Positions 1-6,994 of a stretch of 38,461 nucleotides of DNA are shown here, one piece after another. The translations under genes and the position numbers were made by a program. Within the stretch, counting starts at the first letter, position 1; every line of letters starts with the position of its first letter. Source of the stretch: a virus. Where the stretch lies: positions 1-38,461 of IMG/VR virus record IMGVR_UViG_3300025083_002754, one strand, 5' to 3'. The notes beneath the pieces were generated by a model. It worked only from the letters and a program-made list of their open reading frames with translations. It was not told the DNA's origin and did no database searches.

Positions 1-1082
1 TAAACGAACTGTGCACCAAACGGATCAAACTCTGTACCACACTTCATAGCACAAACACCCAACTTACCTTCAGCAATGTTGGACTTATCCCAACTGTTTT
101 GTATAGTATTGAGTATACCGCTATTAAATACGCTTTCTAATCCATGTCGACGAACGTCAATACCCATTTTACCGCCAGCCATTTCAATATGATCCCATAT
201 TTGTTCCACACGGTAATCTTTGTGCCACCACTTGTACATACGCCCAGCAGTCCAACAGCAAGGCATTAATAATCCTTCTGCTGTAATAAAGATTTCTTTT
301 TTCTCTACGGCTTTACAACGTATGCTACACTTGTTATAATATTCATTCATGCTTCCGTAGGATTTTTCTATCTCTTTTTGTTTTAATAATGCTAGGTTTT
401 GATTATCCAGTTTAACTGGCTTGCGTATTAATTGTGTTTCTACACCTTTGCGGTTTTGTGCTTGATGATCATCTTTACCCTTATTACTTGCTGTAAAAAA
501 TCTACCGCTTTTCTTCTTTTGAAAGCGTTCACATCCCCATTCATGTGCTAGAGCTTCTGCTTGTTCAACTTGATGTTCGTTGTGTCCAAATACAATAAAG
601 TCCCAACGAGCACGGCCACCTGCCGCAATAAAGGCCCGCATATTGGTTTCTACTTTATCCCAGACCACATTCTGTCTATACAAATGATTAGTATCACTAA
701 GACCGTCTACACTAAAGATAACTGTACCCATTCTGCCAAATACTTCTGCTAACTGTGTCCACCATTGTGTGTCTTTTGCACCAGCGTTTGTATTCATACT
801 CAACCACATATTGGGGTTATGTTGTCTAAAGTAACGAAATATTTTTAGTGTATCTTTTGCAATGATAGGATCGCCCAAATTACCACACATGTACATACTG
901 TCTAGTTGTTGGATAAACTCTGGCTTAAAGATACGTTTACAGTCAGCTAAACTAAGTTCAGCATTAGTAATATGTCTGTTGTCAGCACCACCATTTTCAT
1001 TACGGTCACACATAGGACATGCCGCCTGACAGCGTTGTGTGACTTCCAGATGTACTTGTTTTATATCTTGATAGTTATACAT
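1..1082 (-). CDS. Radical SAM protein with C-terminal SPASM-like Cys motifs, 3' end outside window
   Basis: I translated this from the minus strand: it starts at the ATG at 1082-1080 and stays open to the window edge, giving about 360 residues without a stop. The radical SAM [4Fe-4S] motif CQAACPMC lies at residues 18-25, right after a beta strand (VHLEVTQRC). Downstream come CSIRC, then GLLMPCCW, then CAMKCG, a Cys pattern typical of SPASM auxiliary-cluster domains. Family knowledge: such enzymes cleave S-adenosylmethionine to a 5'-deoxyadenosyl radical to modify peptides or small molecules; the substrate here is unknown. The start overlaps the stop of the upstream gene by 8 nt (ATGTATAA), implying translational coupling. 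It is the ninth radical SAM gene of the window and lies 20 kb from the main block. The C-terminus is missing, so any final Cys ligands cannot be assessed. Confidence 0.9.
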   Translation of the reverse strand, partial: MYNYQDIKQVHLEVTQRCQAACPMCDRNENGGADNRHITNAELSLADCKRIFKPEFIQQLDSMYMCGNLGDPIIAKDTLKIFRYFRQHNPNMWLSMNTNAGAKDTQWWTQLAEVFGRMGTVIFSVDGLSDTNHLYRQNVVWDKVETNMRAFIAAGGRARWDFIVFGHNEHQVEQAEALAHEWGCERFQKKKSGRFFTASNKGKDDHQAQNRKGVETQLIRKPVKLDNQNLALLKQKEIEKSYGSMNEYYNKCSIRCKAVEKKEIFITAEGLLMPCCWTAGRMYKWWHKDYRVEQIWDHIEMAGGKMGIDVRRHGLESVFNSGILNTIQNSWDKSNIAEGKLGVCAMKCGTEFDPFGAQFV

Positions 1083-1302
1083 TGTCAATAATTAACTTTA
1101 CGTTTTGTCCTGGTCCAGTTTTACTAGGCAAGCCACCATATTCTGACATATACCAGGCAATAACTGCCTGATACCAAGCATGACTATTATGATGTGCTAA
1201 TTTATTAAATTGATAGATATTATTATTAGTAGCTTCCATAGTGCTTAATGCTCTAGCGGCTTCTACTTGTAATTGTCTAACAGTTAAATCATTTAAATCC
1301 AA
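1075..1302 (-). CDS. Small hypothetical protein (75 aa)
   Basis: This is a compact acidic and polar protein that I do not recognise. It has no signal peptide, membrane segment or Cys motif. The N-terminal half (LTVRQLQVEAARALSTMEA) looks helical, and the middle is rich in His, Trp and Tyr. The start codon is TTG at 1302-1300; no in-frame ATG exists near it, and AAGG lies about 10 nt upstream. It overlaps the methyltransferase upstream by 14 nt and the radical SAM gene downstream by 8 nt, so it is probably translated as part of that operon. It might be an accessory subunit for the radical SAM enzyme it overlaps, but that is inferred from position only. Confidence 0.65.
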   Translation of the reverse strand: MDLNDLTVRQLQVEAARALSTMEATNNNIYQFNKLAHHNSHAWYQAVIAWYMSEYGGLPSKTGPGQNVKLIIDNV

Positions 1303-2386
1303 TTTTCATATACCTTGTGTAATTGCCCAGATCCAATTCACCTTCAAACAATGGCTTACGCATGTGTATCATCCAACTAAAGTCAGCTAAACTGTTGTGT
1401 GTATTAACGTGCTCGTCAAGATCATGGTAGTTGTTGCCTTGCATGATGATTAAACTTCCAAATGGTATACCGGTATACCAATCATTAAAATCAAGAATGT
1501 GCTCTGTGCTGGTATTAATAAATGTATTTGGTTTTAGACGAGTTTCAATATGTTTACCCGAAGAGAAGTTCTCAGTTTCAAAGTAAAAGTTACCAACACT
1601 GCCGTCACTAGGGGCTGGCTCAGTGGTATAATTCATTTTGTGGATGTCTACTGTACTGCTTTTAAACTCCCACTTGTTTAAATATTGTGTTTTATTAAAT
1701 ATTTCTGCTATGGGTCCTGCTGATGGATCAGTATCAAAACTATGTATGCGTTCTAGTTTTATATCACTCTCAAACAACATTGTAGCAAGTGTAGCATACC
1801 AACCTGCACACAGGAATACCACACCCAAATCTAAGTCTAGTTTTTGTAGTTCATCAACTATCCAGCGTTTACTGCGCAACTGACCCTGACTTAAACAATC
1901 AGTGTTCCACTCTACTTTATTATTACGTAAACTTTTTAATGCAGGAATAAACGGAGAGTCTACATATTTTTCAATTTGCGGGAACACTTTGTGTTCATTG
2001 TGATCCAGTATTAGTTTACCCAAATCTTCATCGCCCAGTAAACGAGTAATACTACGAATATTTTTATTAACTATGGCTGTACGATACAAGTGCACTGTTT
2101 CGTCTTGTTCTGGAAATAATCTAAACAGACTGTATATGTTTTGCTCAAGCATTGCTCGTCTGAGATCGTCACTGTGACCAGTTACTTGCCACTCTTCTGC
2201 CAATCTAAATATACTGTGTATGTTATCGTCCAGTACTGCACTGCGCAAGTCACTGTCATTATCATCCACTAACCGGAATATACTGCTTAGGTCTTGATCA
2301 ACAACAGCTCGCCGTAGGTCACTCAGCTTTTGGTTATCAGGATACAGTATTTCAAATCTATCCAGTAATTCATGAAGCTCAAGCAT
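1289..2386 (-). CDS. Class I SAM-dependent methyltransferase-like protein with N-terminal helical repeats
   Basis: The C-terminal half resembles a Rossmann-fold methyltransferase: VVFLCAGWYATLATMLFE (about residues 189-206) is the motif I region and IHSFDTDPSA (about 214-223) ends in the acidic residues that would hold the ribose of SAM. The first 145 residues are different. They contain four to five copies of a 23-28 residue unit, at about 24, 47, 75, 100 and 122, each with the pattern LRxAxxDxxIxSIFRL. These are most likely short helical hairpins used for binding, of unknown target. The start ATG overlaps the previous stop by 8 nt (ATGCTTGA). Motif I lacks the usual GxGxG, so activity is not certain; a role in modifying a sugar or tail protein is inferred from neighbours. 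Confidence 0.7.
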   Translation of the reverse strand: MLELHELLDRFEILYPDNQKLSDLRRAVVDQDLSSIFRLVDDNDSDLRSAVLDDNIHSIFRLAEEWQVTGHSDDLRRAMLEQNIYSLFRLFPEQDETVHLYRTAIVNKNIRSITRLLGDEDLGKLILDHNEHKVFPQIEKYVDSPFIPALKSLRNNKVEWNTDCLSQGQLRSKRWIVDELQKLDLDLGVVFLCAGWYATLATMLFESDIKLERIHSFDTDPSAGPIAEIFNKTQYLNKWEFKSSTVDIHKMNYTTEPAPSDGSVGNFYFETENFSSGKHIETRLKPNTFINTSTEHILDFNDWYTGIPFGSLIIMQGNNYHDLDEHVNTHNSLADFSWMIHMRKPLFEGELDLGNYTRYMKIGFK

Positions 2387-3101
2387 TTTCCAGTGCCTCT
2401 ACTGCTTCTGTAAATGTCTGTTGTAACCAAGCAAAGTCGTTAATACGATTGAGTGCATTGATATTGCCTCTGTAATAAGCACCAAAGTCTGCACCTTGTT
2501 TTGCGCCCATTGTACAATATTCACCAAATGGTCGATTTTTTCCACGTGTTTTCCACACATCTAGTCTATACTCGTTGTCTATATTATCTCCATTTTTAAT
2601 AATACTGCTGGCTAGTTTAGTACATTCTCTAAATGCACTCTTCCAGGTATCAAACGGATTAGTATTAAACGCTGTAATGTTACTAACTTGAAACTTTGGC
2701 ACAAACGGACAACCAATTGATGTTGTCATATCAACTCGCCAATCCTTTGCTTTTAGTAGAGCTTTGCGTGGAAACATTTTTGCTCCACCATATCCATATA
2801 CTAAATCATTAATAGGGTTACGACTACGCCACACATAAACACACTCTGTTTGTGGAATGTGTTCGTACTCTAGTTTGTTTGCTTGTGGTTTAAAGTTAAA
2901 ACTAAACTCTTCTTCAATAATAGCATCAGCATCAATTACATAAAAGTGACTTGTTTCCGCTATCTCTGCTGCAGCCTGATGTGCATTGAATATACCTTTA
3001 ACGCCTTCTACTCTTTTAGCATGTGGTGCATAGTATTTTAATATTTCAAAGTTTTCTTCAGCCTGCTCTTCATGATAGCTGATTTGTATTACGTCTAGCA
3101 A
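2379..3101 (-). CDS. GT-A-like glycosyltransferase with DAD motif (240 aa)
   Basis: The protein opens with a beta strand (MLDVIQISYHEEQAEENF), then a helix and HFYVIDADAIIEEEF, in which D57-A-D59 fits the metal and nucleotide-sugar binding DxD of GT-A folds. YGYGGAKMFPRKAL follows at about residues 103-116. The same order, with GNGGIKMWP, is seen in the 326-residue protein at 32658-33638, so the two are paralogues about 30 kb apart. The start codon is TTG at 3101-3099, preceded by AGGAG at 8 nt spacing; no better ATG is in frame. A strong sigma70-like promoter lies just upstream (3130-3158). The glycosyltransferase call is a fold-level inference; donor and acceptor are unknown. Confidence 0.6.
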   Translation of the reverse strand: MLDVIQISYHEEQAEENFEILKYYAPHAKRVEGVKGIFNAHQAAAEIAETSHFYVIDADAIIEEEFSFNFKPQANKLEYEHIPQTECVYVWRSRNPINDLVYGYGGAKMFPRKALLKAKDWRVDMTTSIGCPFVPKFQVSNITAFNTNPFDTWKSAFRECTKLASSIIKNGDNIDNEYRLDVWKTRGKNRPFGEYCTMGAKQGADFGAYYRGNINALNRINDFAWLQQTFTEAVEALENA

Positions 3102-3129
3102 TCGGTATTCTCCTGTGGTGTTCTGTACA

Positions 3130-3158
3130 ATAATATACGATTATATCGAATTTGTCAA
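3130..3158 (-). promoter_or_regulatory. Sigma70-like promoter TTGACA-17-TATTAT
   Basis: On the minus strand the -35 box TTGACA (3158-3153) and -10 box TATTAT (3135-3130) are separated by exactly 17 bp. The predicted start is near 3123, giving a leader of about 22 nt that carries AGGAG before the TTG start at 3101. The promoter ends four bases before the stop codon of the small gene at 3162-3290. It should drive the glycosyltransferase, methyltransferase and radical SAM genes to its left. Confidence 0.8.
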
Positions 3159-3161
3159 TCG

Positions 3162-3290
3162 TTAATCATATATGAATGGATCACGCTTACGAAGTTTTTC
3201 CAACCTCTCTGCACGTTCCTGTTCTTTTTGTTTTCTTTGGGCTCGTTTAGTCCAAGGACTTAGTAACCATTGTCTGATTCTGGTAAACAT
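3162..3290 (-). CDS. Small basic carbamoyltransferase-linked protein (42 aa)
   Basis: This is an open frame of 42 codons starting at ATG 3290-3288 and ending with TAA at 3164-3162. The translation begins MFTRIRQWLLSPW, then has a highly charged helix (KRAQRKQKEQERAERLEKL) and ends RKRDPFIYD. A good ribosome binding site (GGAG and AAGG) lies 5-12 nt upstream, inside the carbamoyltransferase gene, whose last 31 nt it overlaps in another frame. An amphipathic N-terminus followed by a Lys/Arg/Glu helix suggests a membrane- or RNA-touching helper. Small proteins of similar shape next to carbamoyltransferases in other phages come to mind from memory, which supports the call but was not checked. Function unknown. 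Confidence 0.7.
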   Translation of the reverse strand: MFTRIRQWLLSPWTKRAQRKQKEQERAERLEKLRKRDPFIYD

Positions 3291-4771
3291 ACCTTTACTC
3301 CGTATTGTTCTGTCCAACGTAGTGCATCCTGTTCGGTATTAACTAGTGGCTCGCCTTTGATGTTTAGACTAGTATTTAACAGCATAGGACATCCTGTTTC
3401 CATTTCCCAACGCTTTAGTAAGGTATAAATCCAGCCATTTGACTCATCCACTGTTTGTACTCTTGATGTATCATCGTAATGTACAATAGCAGGAAATAAA
3501 TGTGGTTGACGACATTTAAGTGTGTACTGCATAAATGGTGACTCAGTAAAGTTTTTGGGTAACTCAAAGTAATCAGCCAAGTGCTCTTTTAATATCATGG
3601 GAGCAAACGGCCTAAACGCTTCACGCTGTTTAATTTGGTTTACTCTGTCCTTGACATCTACTCCCCTAGGATCAGCAAGAATGCTTCTGTTTCCGAGAGA
3701 CCTAGGTCCAAATTCTGCTCTACCACAGGCAACGGCTGTGATTTTTTTGTTTTTAAGTTCTCTGACAATAGTTTCGACTGGGTAGTCTCCTGGGATGTCG
3801 TGTCCTGTGTAGGCATGTTTAAACTCCATAAATTGTTTCTTTTTAGCTAGTACGCATCCAATACTACTACCAGCATCGCCAGGATTAGGCATAATCCATA
3901 CGCTATCAAAATATTTATATGCCAAACTGTTTGCAACGCAATTTAATGCACAACCTCCCATGATTGTAATACGGCGGCTTTTTGTTTTTTCTGCCGTTAT
4001 CATACAATAACGTTCAAATATTTCTTCATATATACGTTGGGTGGCTGCGGCAATGTCAGCATAGTCTTGTACACTATTTAATTCGGGACGCCAATCTCGG
4101 CATCCTCTGTGACAGTCTCGTTTAAACAATGTACGTGGATCACGCAAGTCTGGAAACTTTTTAATAAAGTCCATCTTTACAAGTTCATAATACCGTTCTG
4201 GATCGCCTATTGCAGCCATGCCCATGAGGATGTATTCGTGTTCTTGTGGCTTTAGTCCTAGTCGCTGTGTCATAGCACTATACCAGATACCAACACTGTG
4301 TGGATAGTTCTGGCTCCACAGTTTGCGTAGTTTACCACCAGTGCCATTCCAGATACTAATAGTATTCCATTCACCAATACTGTCTATTACTAGTACTGCA
4401 CTGTCTTTTTCACCAGGGTTAGTATAGTAGCCTGCGGCTGCATGACTTAAATGATGACTTACTGGTTCACTAACTGGTGCTGTTTGATCATATAATTGAT
4501 TACGCATATAAGCAGTGGGCGATATCTTTTTTAATAATGGCCATTGTCCAGCCCATGCTTGTCGTGTTTTCTTTAATAGTGGCCGCTCATAATAATAAAT
4601 TTTATCAGGCTTGCCAAATTCAAGTGCCTCTGCAATTAAATCAGGATGTAAGTTTTTGTCGTTTTTAATACGACTATAGCGTTCACTGTGTGCGGCGAAT
4701 TCTAATCCGTCAGCACTAAACACTGCTAAACTAGCATCGTGTGACATACCGCTCCAACCCCATGTAATCAT
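3260..4771 (-). CDS. NodU/CmcH/TobZ-family carbamoyltransferase
   Basis: Enzymes of this family move the carbamoyl group of carbamoyl phosphate, via a carbamoyl-adenylate, onto a hydroxyl of a sugar or antibiotic. The sequence starts MITWGWSGMSHDASLAVF, the family's N-terminal Kae1-like start with the conserved HDAS. HHLSHAAAGYYTN (about residues 106-118) carries the metal-binding histidines. GGCALNCVANSLA and, near residue 355, GRAEFGPRSLGNRSILADPR are the family signatures of the C-terminal part. At 503 residues it is near the usual size. The start ATG at 4771 has AAGGA 7 nt upstream. It faces the HAD phosphatase gene divergently. A role in decorating a phage-made or host surface sugar is inferred from the surrounding sugar genes. 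Confidence 0.93.
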   Translation of the reverse strand: MITWGWSGMSHDASLAVFSADGLEFAAHSERYSRIKNDKNLHPDLIAEALEFGKPDKIYYYERPLLKKTRQAWAGQWPLLKKISPTAYMRNQLYDQTAPVSEPVSHHLSHAAAGYYTNPGEKDSAVLVIDSIGEWNTISIWNGTGGKLRKLWSQNYPHSVGIWYSAMTQRLGLKPQEHEYILMGMAAIGDPERYYELVKMDFIKKFPDLRDPRTLFKRDCHRGCRDWRPELNSVQDYADIAAATQRIYEEIFERYCMITAEKTKSRRITIMGGCALNCVANSLAYKYFDSVWIMPNPGDAGSSIGCVLAKKKQFMEFKHAYTGHDIPGDYPVETIVRELKNKKITAVACGRAEFGPRSLGNRSILADPRGVDVKDRVNQIKQREAFRPFAPMILKEHLADYFELPKNFTESPFMQYTLKCRQPHLFPAIVHYDDTSRVQTVDESNGWIYTLLKRWEMETGCPMLLNTSLNIKGEPLVNTEQDALRWTEQYGVKVCLPESDNGY

Positions 4772-4795
4772 TCTGTTTCCTTAATTAACTACTAC

Positions 4796-4803
4796 TATAA
4801 ATA
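4796..4803 (+). promoter_or_regulatory. T4-type late promoter TATAAATA
   Basis: This is an exact match to the T4 late promoter octamer. In T4 the octamer spans -13 to -6, which places +1 at base 4809, the A of the ATG of the HAD gene. No sigma70 -35 box is present at the expected distance. The transcript would therefore be leaderless. Confidence 0.7.
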
Positions 4804-4809
4804 CTTATA
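4802..4809 (-). promoter_or_regulatory. Near-consensus late promoter TATAAGTA for the carbamoyltransferase gene
   Basis: The minus strand reads TATAAGTA, one mismatch from the T4 late octamer, overlapping the plus-strand octamer by two bases. The implied start near 4796 leaves a leader of about 25 nt containing AAGGA before ATG 4771. Confidence 0.4.
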
Positions 4810-5162
4810 TGATAATTTATGTTGACATTGACGGAACAATCTGTGAGGAGATTCCATTCCGTGGCAAAACTGCCGAACATTATCTTGCGCAAAAACCTTA
4901 TCCTGATCGTATATCAGCTATCAATAAACTGTATGCTGAAGGTCACCAAATACATTACTGGACTGCCCGTGGCGCAACACGTGGTATTGACTGGACTGAT
5001 TTAACACGTGAGCAACTTAGTGAATGGGGCTGTAAGTATCATGAACTTCATGTTGGCAACAAGCCGCATTTTGATATGTATATTTGTGATAAAAGTTTTA
5101 ACAGTGAATCTTGGTTTACTCAAAATTCGTATGAACAAATACCTCCGGTGGAAAGTCACTAA
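4809..5162 (+). CDS. HAD-superfamily sugar phosphatase (BcbF/EcbF-like)
   Basis: The 117-residue protein has the HAD motifs in order: VDIDGTI (D6 nucleophile, D8 general acid), YWTARG (T52, motif II), and GNKPHFDMYICDKS (K85, motif III; D94, motif IV). There is no cap domain, which matches the short phosphatases of capsule and heptose clusters. It probably removes a phosphate from a sugar phosphate made by the epimerase, isomerase and kinase genes to its right. It is on the opposite strand from them and its last 47 nt overlap the end of the SIS gene tail to tail. The ATG sits 5 nt after a late promoter octamer and has no ribosome binding site. Confidence 0.82.
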   Translation: MIIYVDIDGTICEEIPFRGKTAEHYLAQKPYPDRISAINKLYAEGHQIHYWTARGATRGIDWTDLTREQLSEWGCKYHELHVGNKPHFDMYICDKSFNSESWFTQNSYEQIPPVESH

Positions 5163-5604
5163 TTAATCGTTCAAATATATAGATAAACCCCAATTCATGA
5201 TAACTTTTCATCAATAACGGAAGATCGCTTTCTTTGTAATCGATACAAACATCTGTTGCACTACTAATACGTCCTTGGGGATTAAAAGTAATGCTCATAG
5301 TACGTGCACCAGTTTTACTGGCGATGTCTATGTAAGAAAAACTGCTGGCGGTATTTCCACTAGCAGTAACAAAGACAACTAAATCTCTGCTATCTAAACG
5401 TGGTACTTGTAGGTCTTCACTGTGGTATGCACGTAGCCCTTGTTGGCTTAATCGTTGCATAAACATCTTACATGCTAGACCCACTCTTCCCTTTGCCACA
5501 AATACAATATTGCGGGCACGTTGCAGTTCAACTAGAATAGTGTCTTGTTTTTGTTTATTATAGAGTGTAGTATAATCACTCCAAACTTTGTCAAAGTTGT
5601 TCAT
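5116..5604 (-). CDS. SIS-domain sugar-phosphate isomerase (6-phospho-3-hexuloisomerase-like)
   Basis: A single SIS domain fills the 162 residues. IVFVAKGRVGLACKMFMQRL (about 33-52) and VVFVTASGNTASSF (about 76-89) are the two strands with Gly/Ser-rich loops that hold the sugar phosphate. The arrangement KGRxGLxxKxFxxRL is most like 6-phospho-3-hexuloisomerase and less like GmhA heptose isomerase. The start ATG overlaps the nucleotidyltransferase gene by 14 nt. A perfect-consensus promoter lies about 185 nt upstream inside that gene. Likely job, inferred: interconvert a ketose and aldose phosphate before activation to a nucleotide sugar. Its 3' end runs 47 nt into the opposing HAD gene. Confidence 0.82.
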   Translation of the reverse strand: MNNFDKVWSDYTTLYNKQKQDTILVELQRARNIVFVAKGRVGLACKMFMQRLSQQGLRAYHSEDLQVPRLDSRDLVVFVTASGNTASSFSYIDIASKTGARTMSITFNPQGRISSATDVCIDYKESDLPLLMKSYHELGFIYIFERLISDFPPEVFVHTNFE

Positions 5605-6994
5605 TTAATTTTTCCATTGCTAACAAGAACAAGAATTTATTAAGCTCTTGATCTACGTTAAGCGGAGCCATACTAAGCCAAATACATCCTACGCTTAGTT
5701 CTATTTTGCGCTTGTTCCACTTATACAAACCAGTGTTATAAAATTGTTCTCTTCTTTCATAGTCTGTCTTTGTTAGTTTTAATTCTATTATATACTGATC
5801 TTGGTGTGTTGTCAAGTGCCAAGCCGACTTTAAATTTGTATTATGTAGATGTAAACTGTGATAAAACTTACACATATCATAATATACATCCTCTACTATG
5901 CCAGGTCTGTGATCAATATAATGTATTTTATCATCACCAACAACAATATTATCCAATACCAAATCACCATGTGCTGGACCTTGTATACCACTGCACAGCA
6001 TTGGCCAAGGTAAATTTTCCATAATACGTACTGGGTCTATTGTTTTGCCGTTAATTATAATACTACCAGCAAACTCTGGGTTTTGCTCTATCATAAGATT
6101 AAATCTTTCCCAGGTTTTGTCTTGCCATAGTTTAGTATCGTATGTTTGTTGATTGTTGTGTAAACTAAACTCCCATAACCGCACAAGTGTTGATAGCAGA
6201 TGCGTAAACTCACCGTTGTCTGGATTAACACGACCCTCTACAAAGTCGTAGCTTATGCCATGTTCCCCTTGGGTTACAGGCTGTGGATGTGGAAACGCCA
6301 TATTCTTGAAGTTTATATCCGGCTTGTGTTCAAACAATTTAACTACACGTTGGTTTACTTTATAAAACTCCTGATTTGTTTTATCCAGTATACCAAAGTC
6401 ATCATTAAACTGTTGTCTACAAGTTTCGTAACTGTTACGATTGCCAACATCATACCAGTCGTCAAGCGGAATACTATCCAGTTGGTCAAACTTTTGATAA
6501 AGCAATAAGTCGTTACGAGTTAACTCACTGTGTTGTAGTATATCATATAACTGTTTACTGTCTTGTATATAGGCAATGCCAGCGTAAACTTCTTCACCAC
6601 TGGTATCATAGTGTTGACTATCTATTGGGTTACATGTATAGTAAGTATTGCCCACTGGTTCAGGCACACTGGTTGTCCAGTTATCACATGCATTGTAGTA
6701 CAATGGCTCTTTAAATACGTGTTCAGGGATCTGTTGGAAACTTCTAATCTGGTTACTCATCCAGTCGTCGATGTATATAAACTCTATATTTGTGTATCCA
6801 GCATGTTCAATATACTCACGAATAATGTTAGCTTCATAACCCAGTGTAATATAGATAGTATCTATATCAGTATAGCTTTGTATAATACGATCAATAACTG
6901 CCATATTGCCTATACGTATAAGTGCTTTGTGAAACTTAGTGTATCCTACACTTCTAGTTCCGGGTCCACTGCATGGTATTAAGAGGTTAGCCAC
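5591..6994 (-). CDS. Bifunctional sugar-phosphate nucleotidyltransferase / APH-type sugar kinase
   Basis: Residues 1 to about 200 form a nucleotidyltransferase: LIPCSGPGTRSVGYTKFHKAL is the GxGTR-x(n)-K signature that binds the NTP. Residues from about 205 to 467 form an aminoglycoside-phosphotransferase-like kinase: a catalytic loop GPAHGDLVLDNIVV near 340-353 (HGDxxxxN) and HYIDHRPG shortly after (the metal-binding IDxR). Such fusions phosphorylate a sugar at C1 and then charge it with a nucleotide. The substrate is unknown; the neighbouring Rpe-like epimerase and SIS isomerase suggest a less common ketose- or heptose-derived sugar. The start is GTG at 6994-6992, overlapping the epimerase gene by 16 nt. 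A sigma70 consensus is embedded near the 3' end at 5787-5815. Confidence 0.85.
   Translation of the reverse strand: MANLLIPCSGPGTRSVGYTKFHKALIRIGNMAVIDRIIQSYTDIDTIYITLGYEANIIREYIEHAGYTNIEFIYIDDWMSNQIRSFQQIPEHVFKEPLYYNACDNWTTSVPEPVGNTYYTCNPIDSQHYDTSGEEVYAGIAYIQDSKQLYDILQHSELTRNDLLLYQKFDQLDSIPLDDWYDVGNRNSYETCRQQFNDDFGILDKTNQEFYKVNQRVVKLFEHKPDINFKNMAFPHPQPVTQGEHGISYDFVEGRVNPDNGEFTHLLSTLVRLWEFSLHNNQQTYDTKLWQDKTWERFNLMIEQNPEFAGSIIINGKTIDPVRIMENLPWPMLCSGIQGPAHGDLVLDNIVVGDDKIHYIDHRPGIVEDVYYDMCKFYHSLHLHNTNLKSAWHLTTHQDQYIIELKLTKTDYERREQFYNTGLYKWNKRKIELSVGCIWLSMAPLNVDQELNKFLFLLAMEKLNEQL
5787..5815 (-). promoter_or_regulatory. Intragenic sigma70-like promoter TTGACA-17-TATAAT
   Basis: On the minus strand both hexamers match the sigma70 consensus at all twelve bases (-35 at 5815-5810, -10 at 5792-5787), with the optimal 17-bp spacer. 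It lies inside the kinase domain coding sequence (reading LTTHQDQYIIEL). Transcription would begin near 5780, giving a leader of about 175 nt for the SIS gene. Confidence 0.7.

Noticed and set aside
1060-1088. TTGACA-17-TATAAA on the minus strand
   Set aside because: It lies just after the start codon of the partial radical SAM gene, so it would transcribe only a truncated gene; only the -35 is strong.
3912-3919. TATAAATA on the minus strand
   Set aside because: It is inside the carbamoyltransferase codons for YKY, far from any start on that strand.
6563-6982. Plus-strand open frame of 139 codons opposite the nucleotidyltransferase gene
   Set aside because: Its composition is that of an antisense shadow (many Ile, Val, Tyr), with no ribosome binding site or motif, opposite a clear conserved gene.
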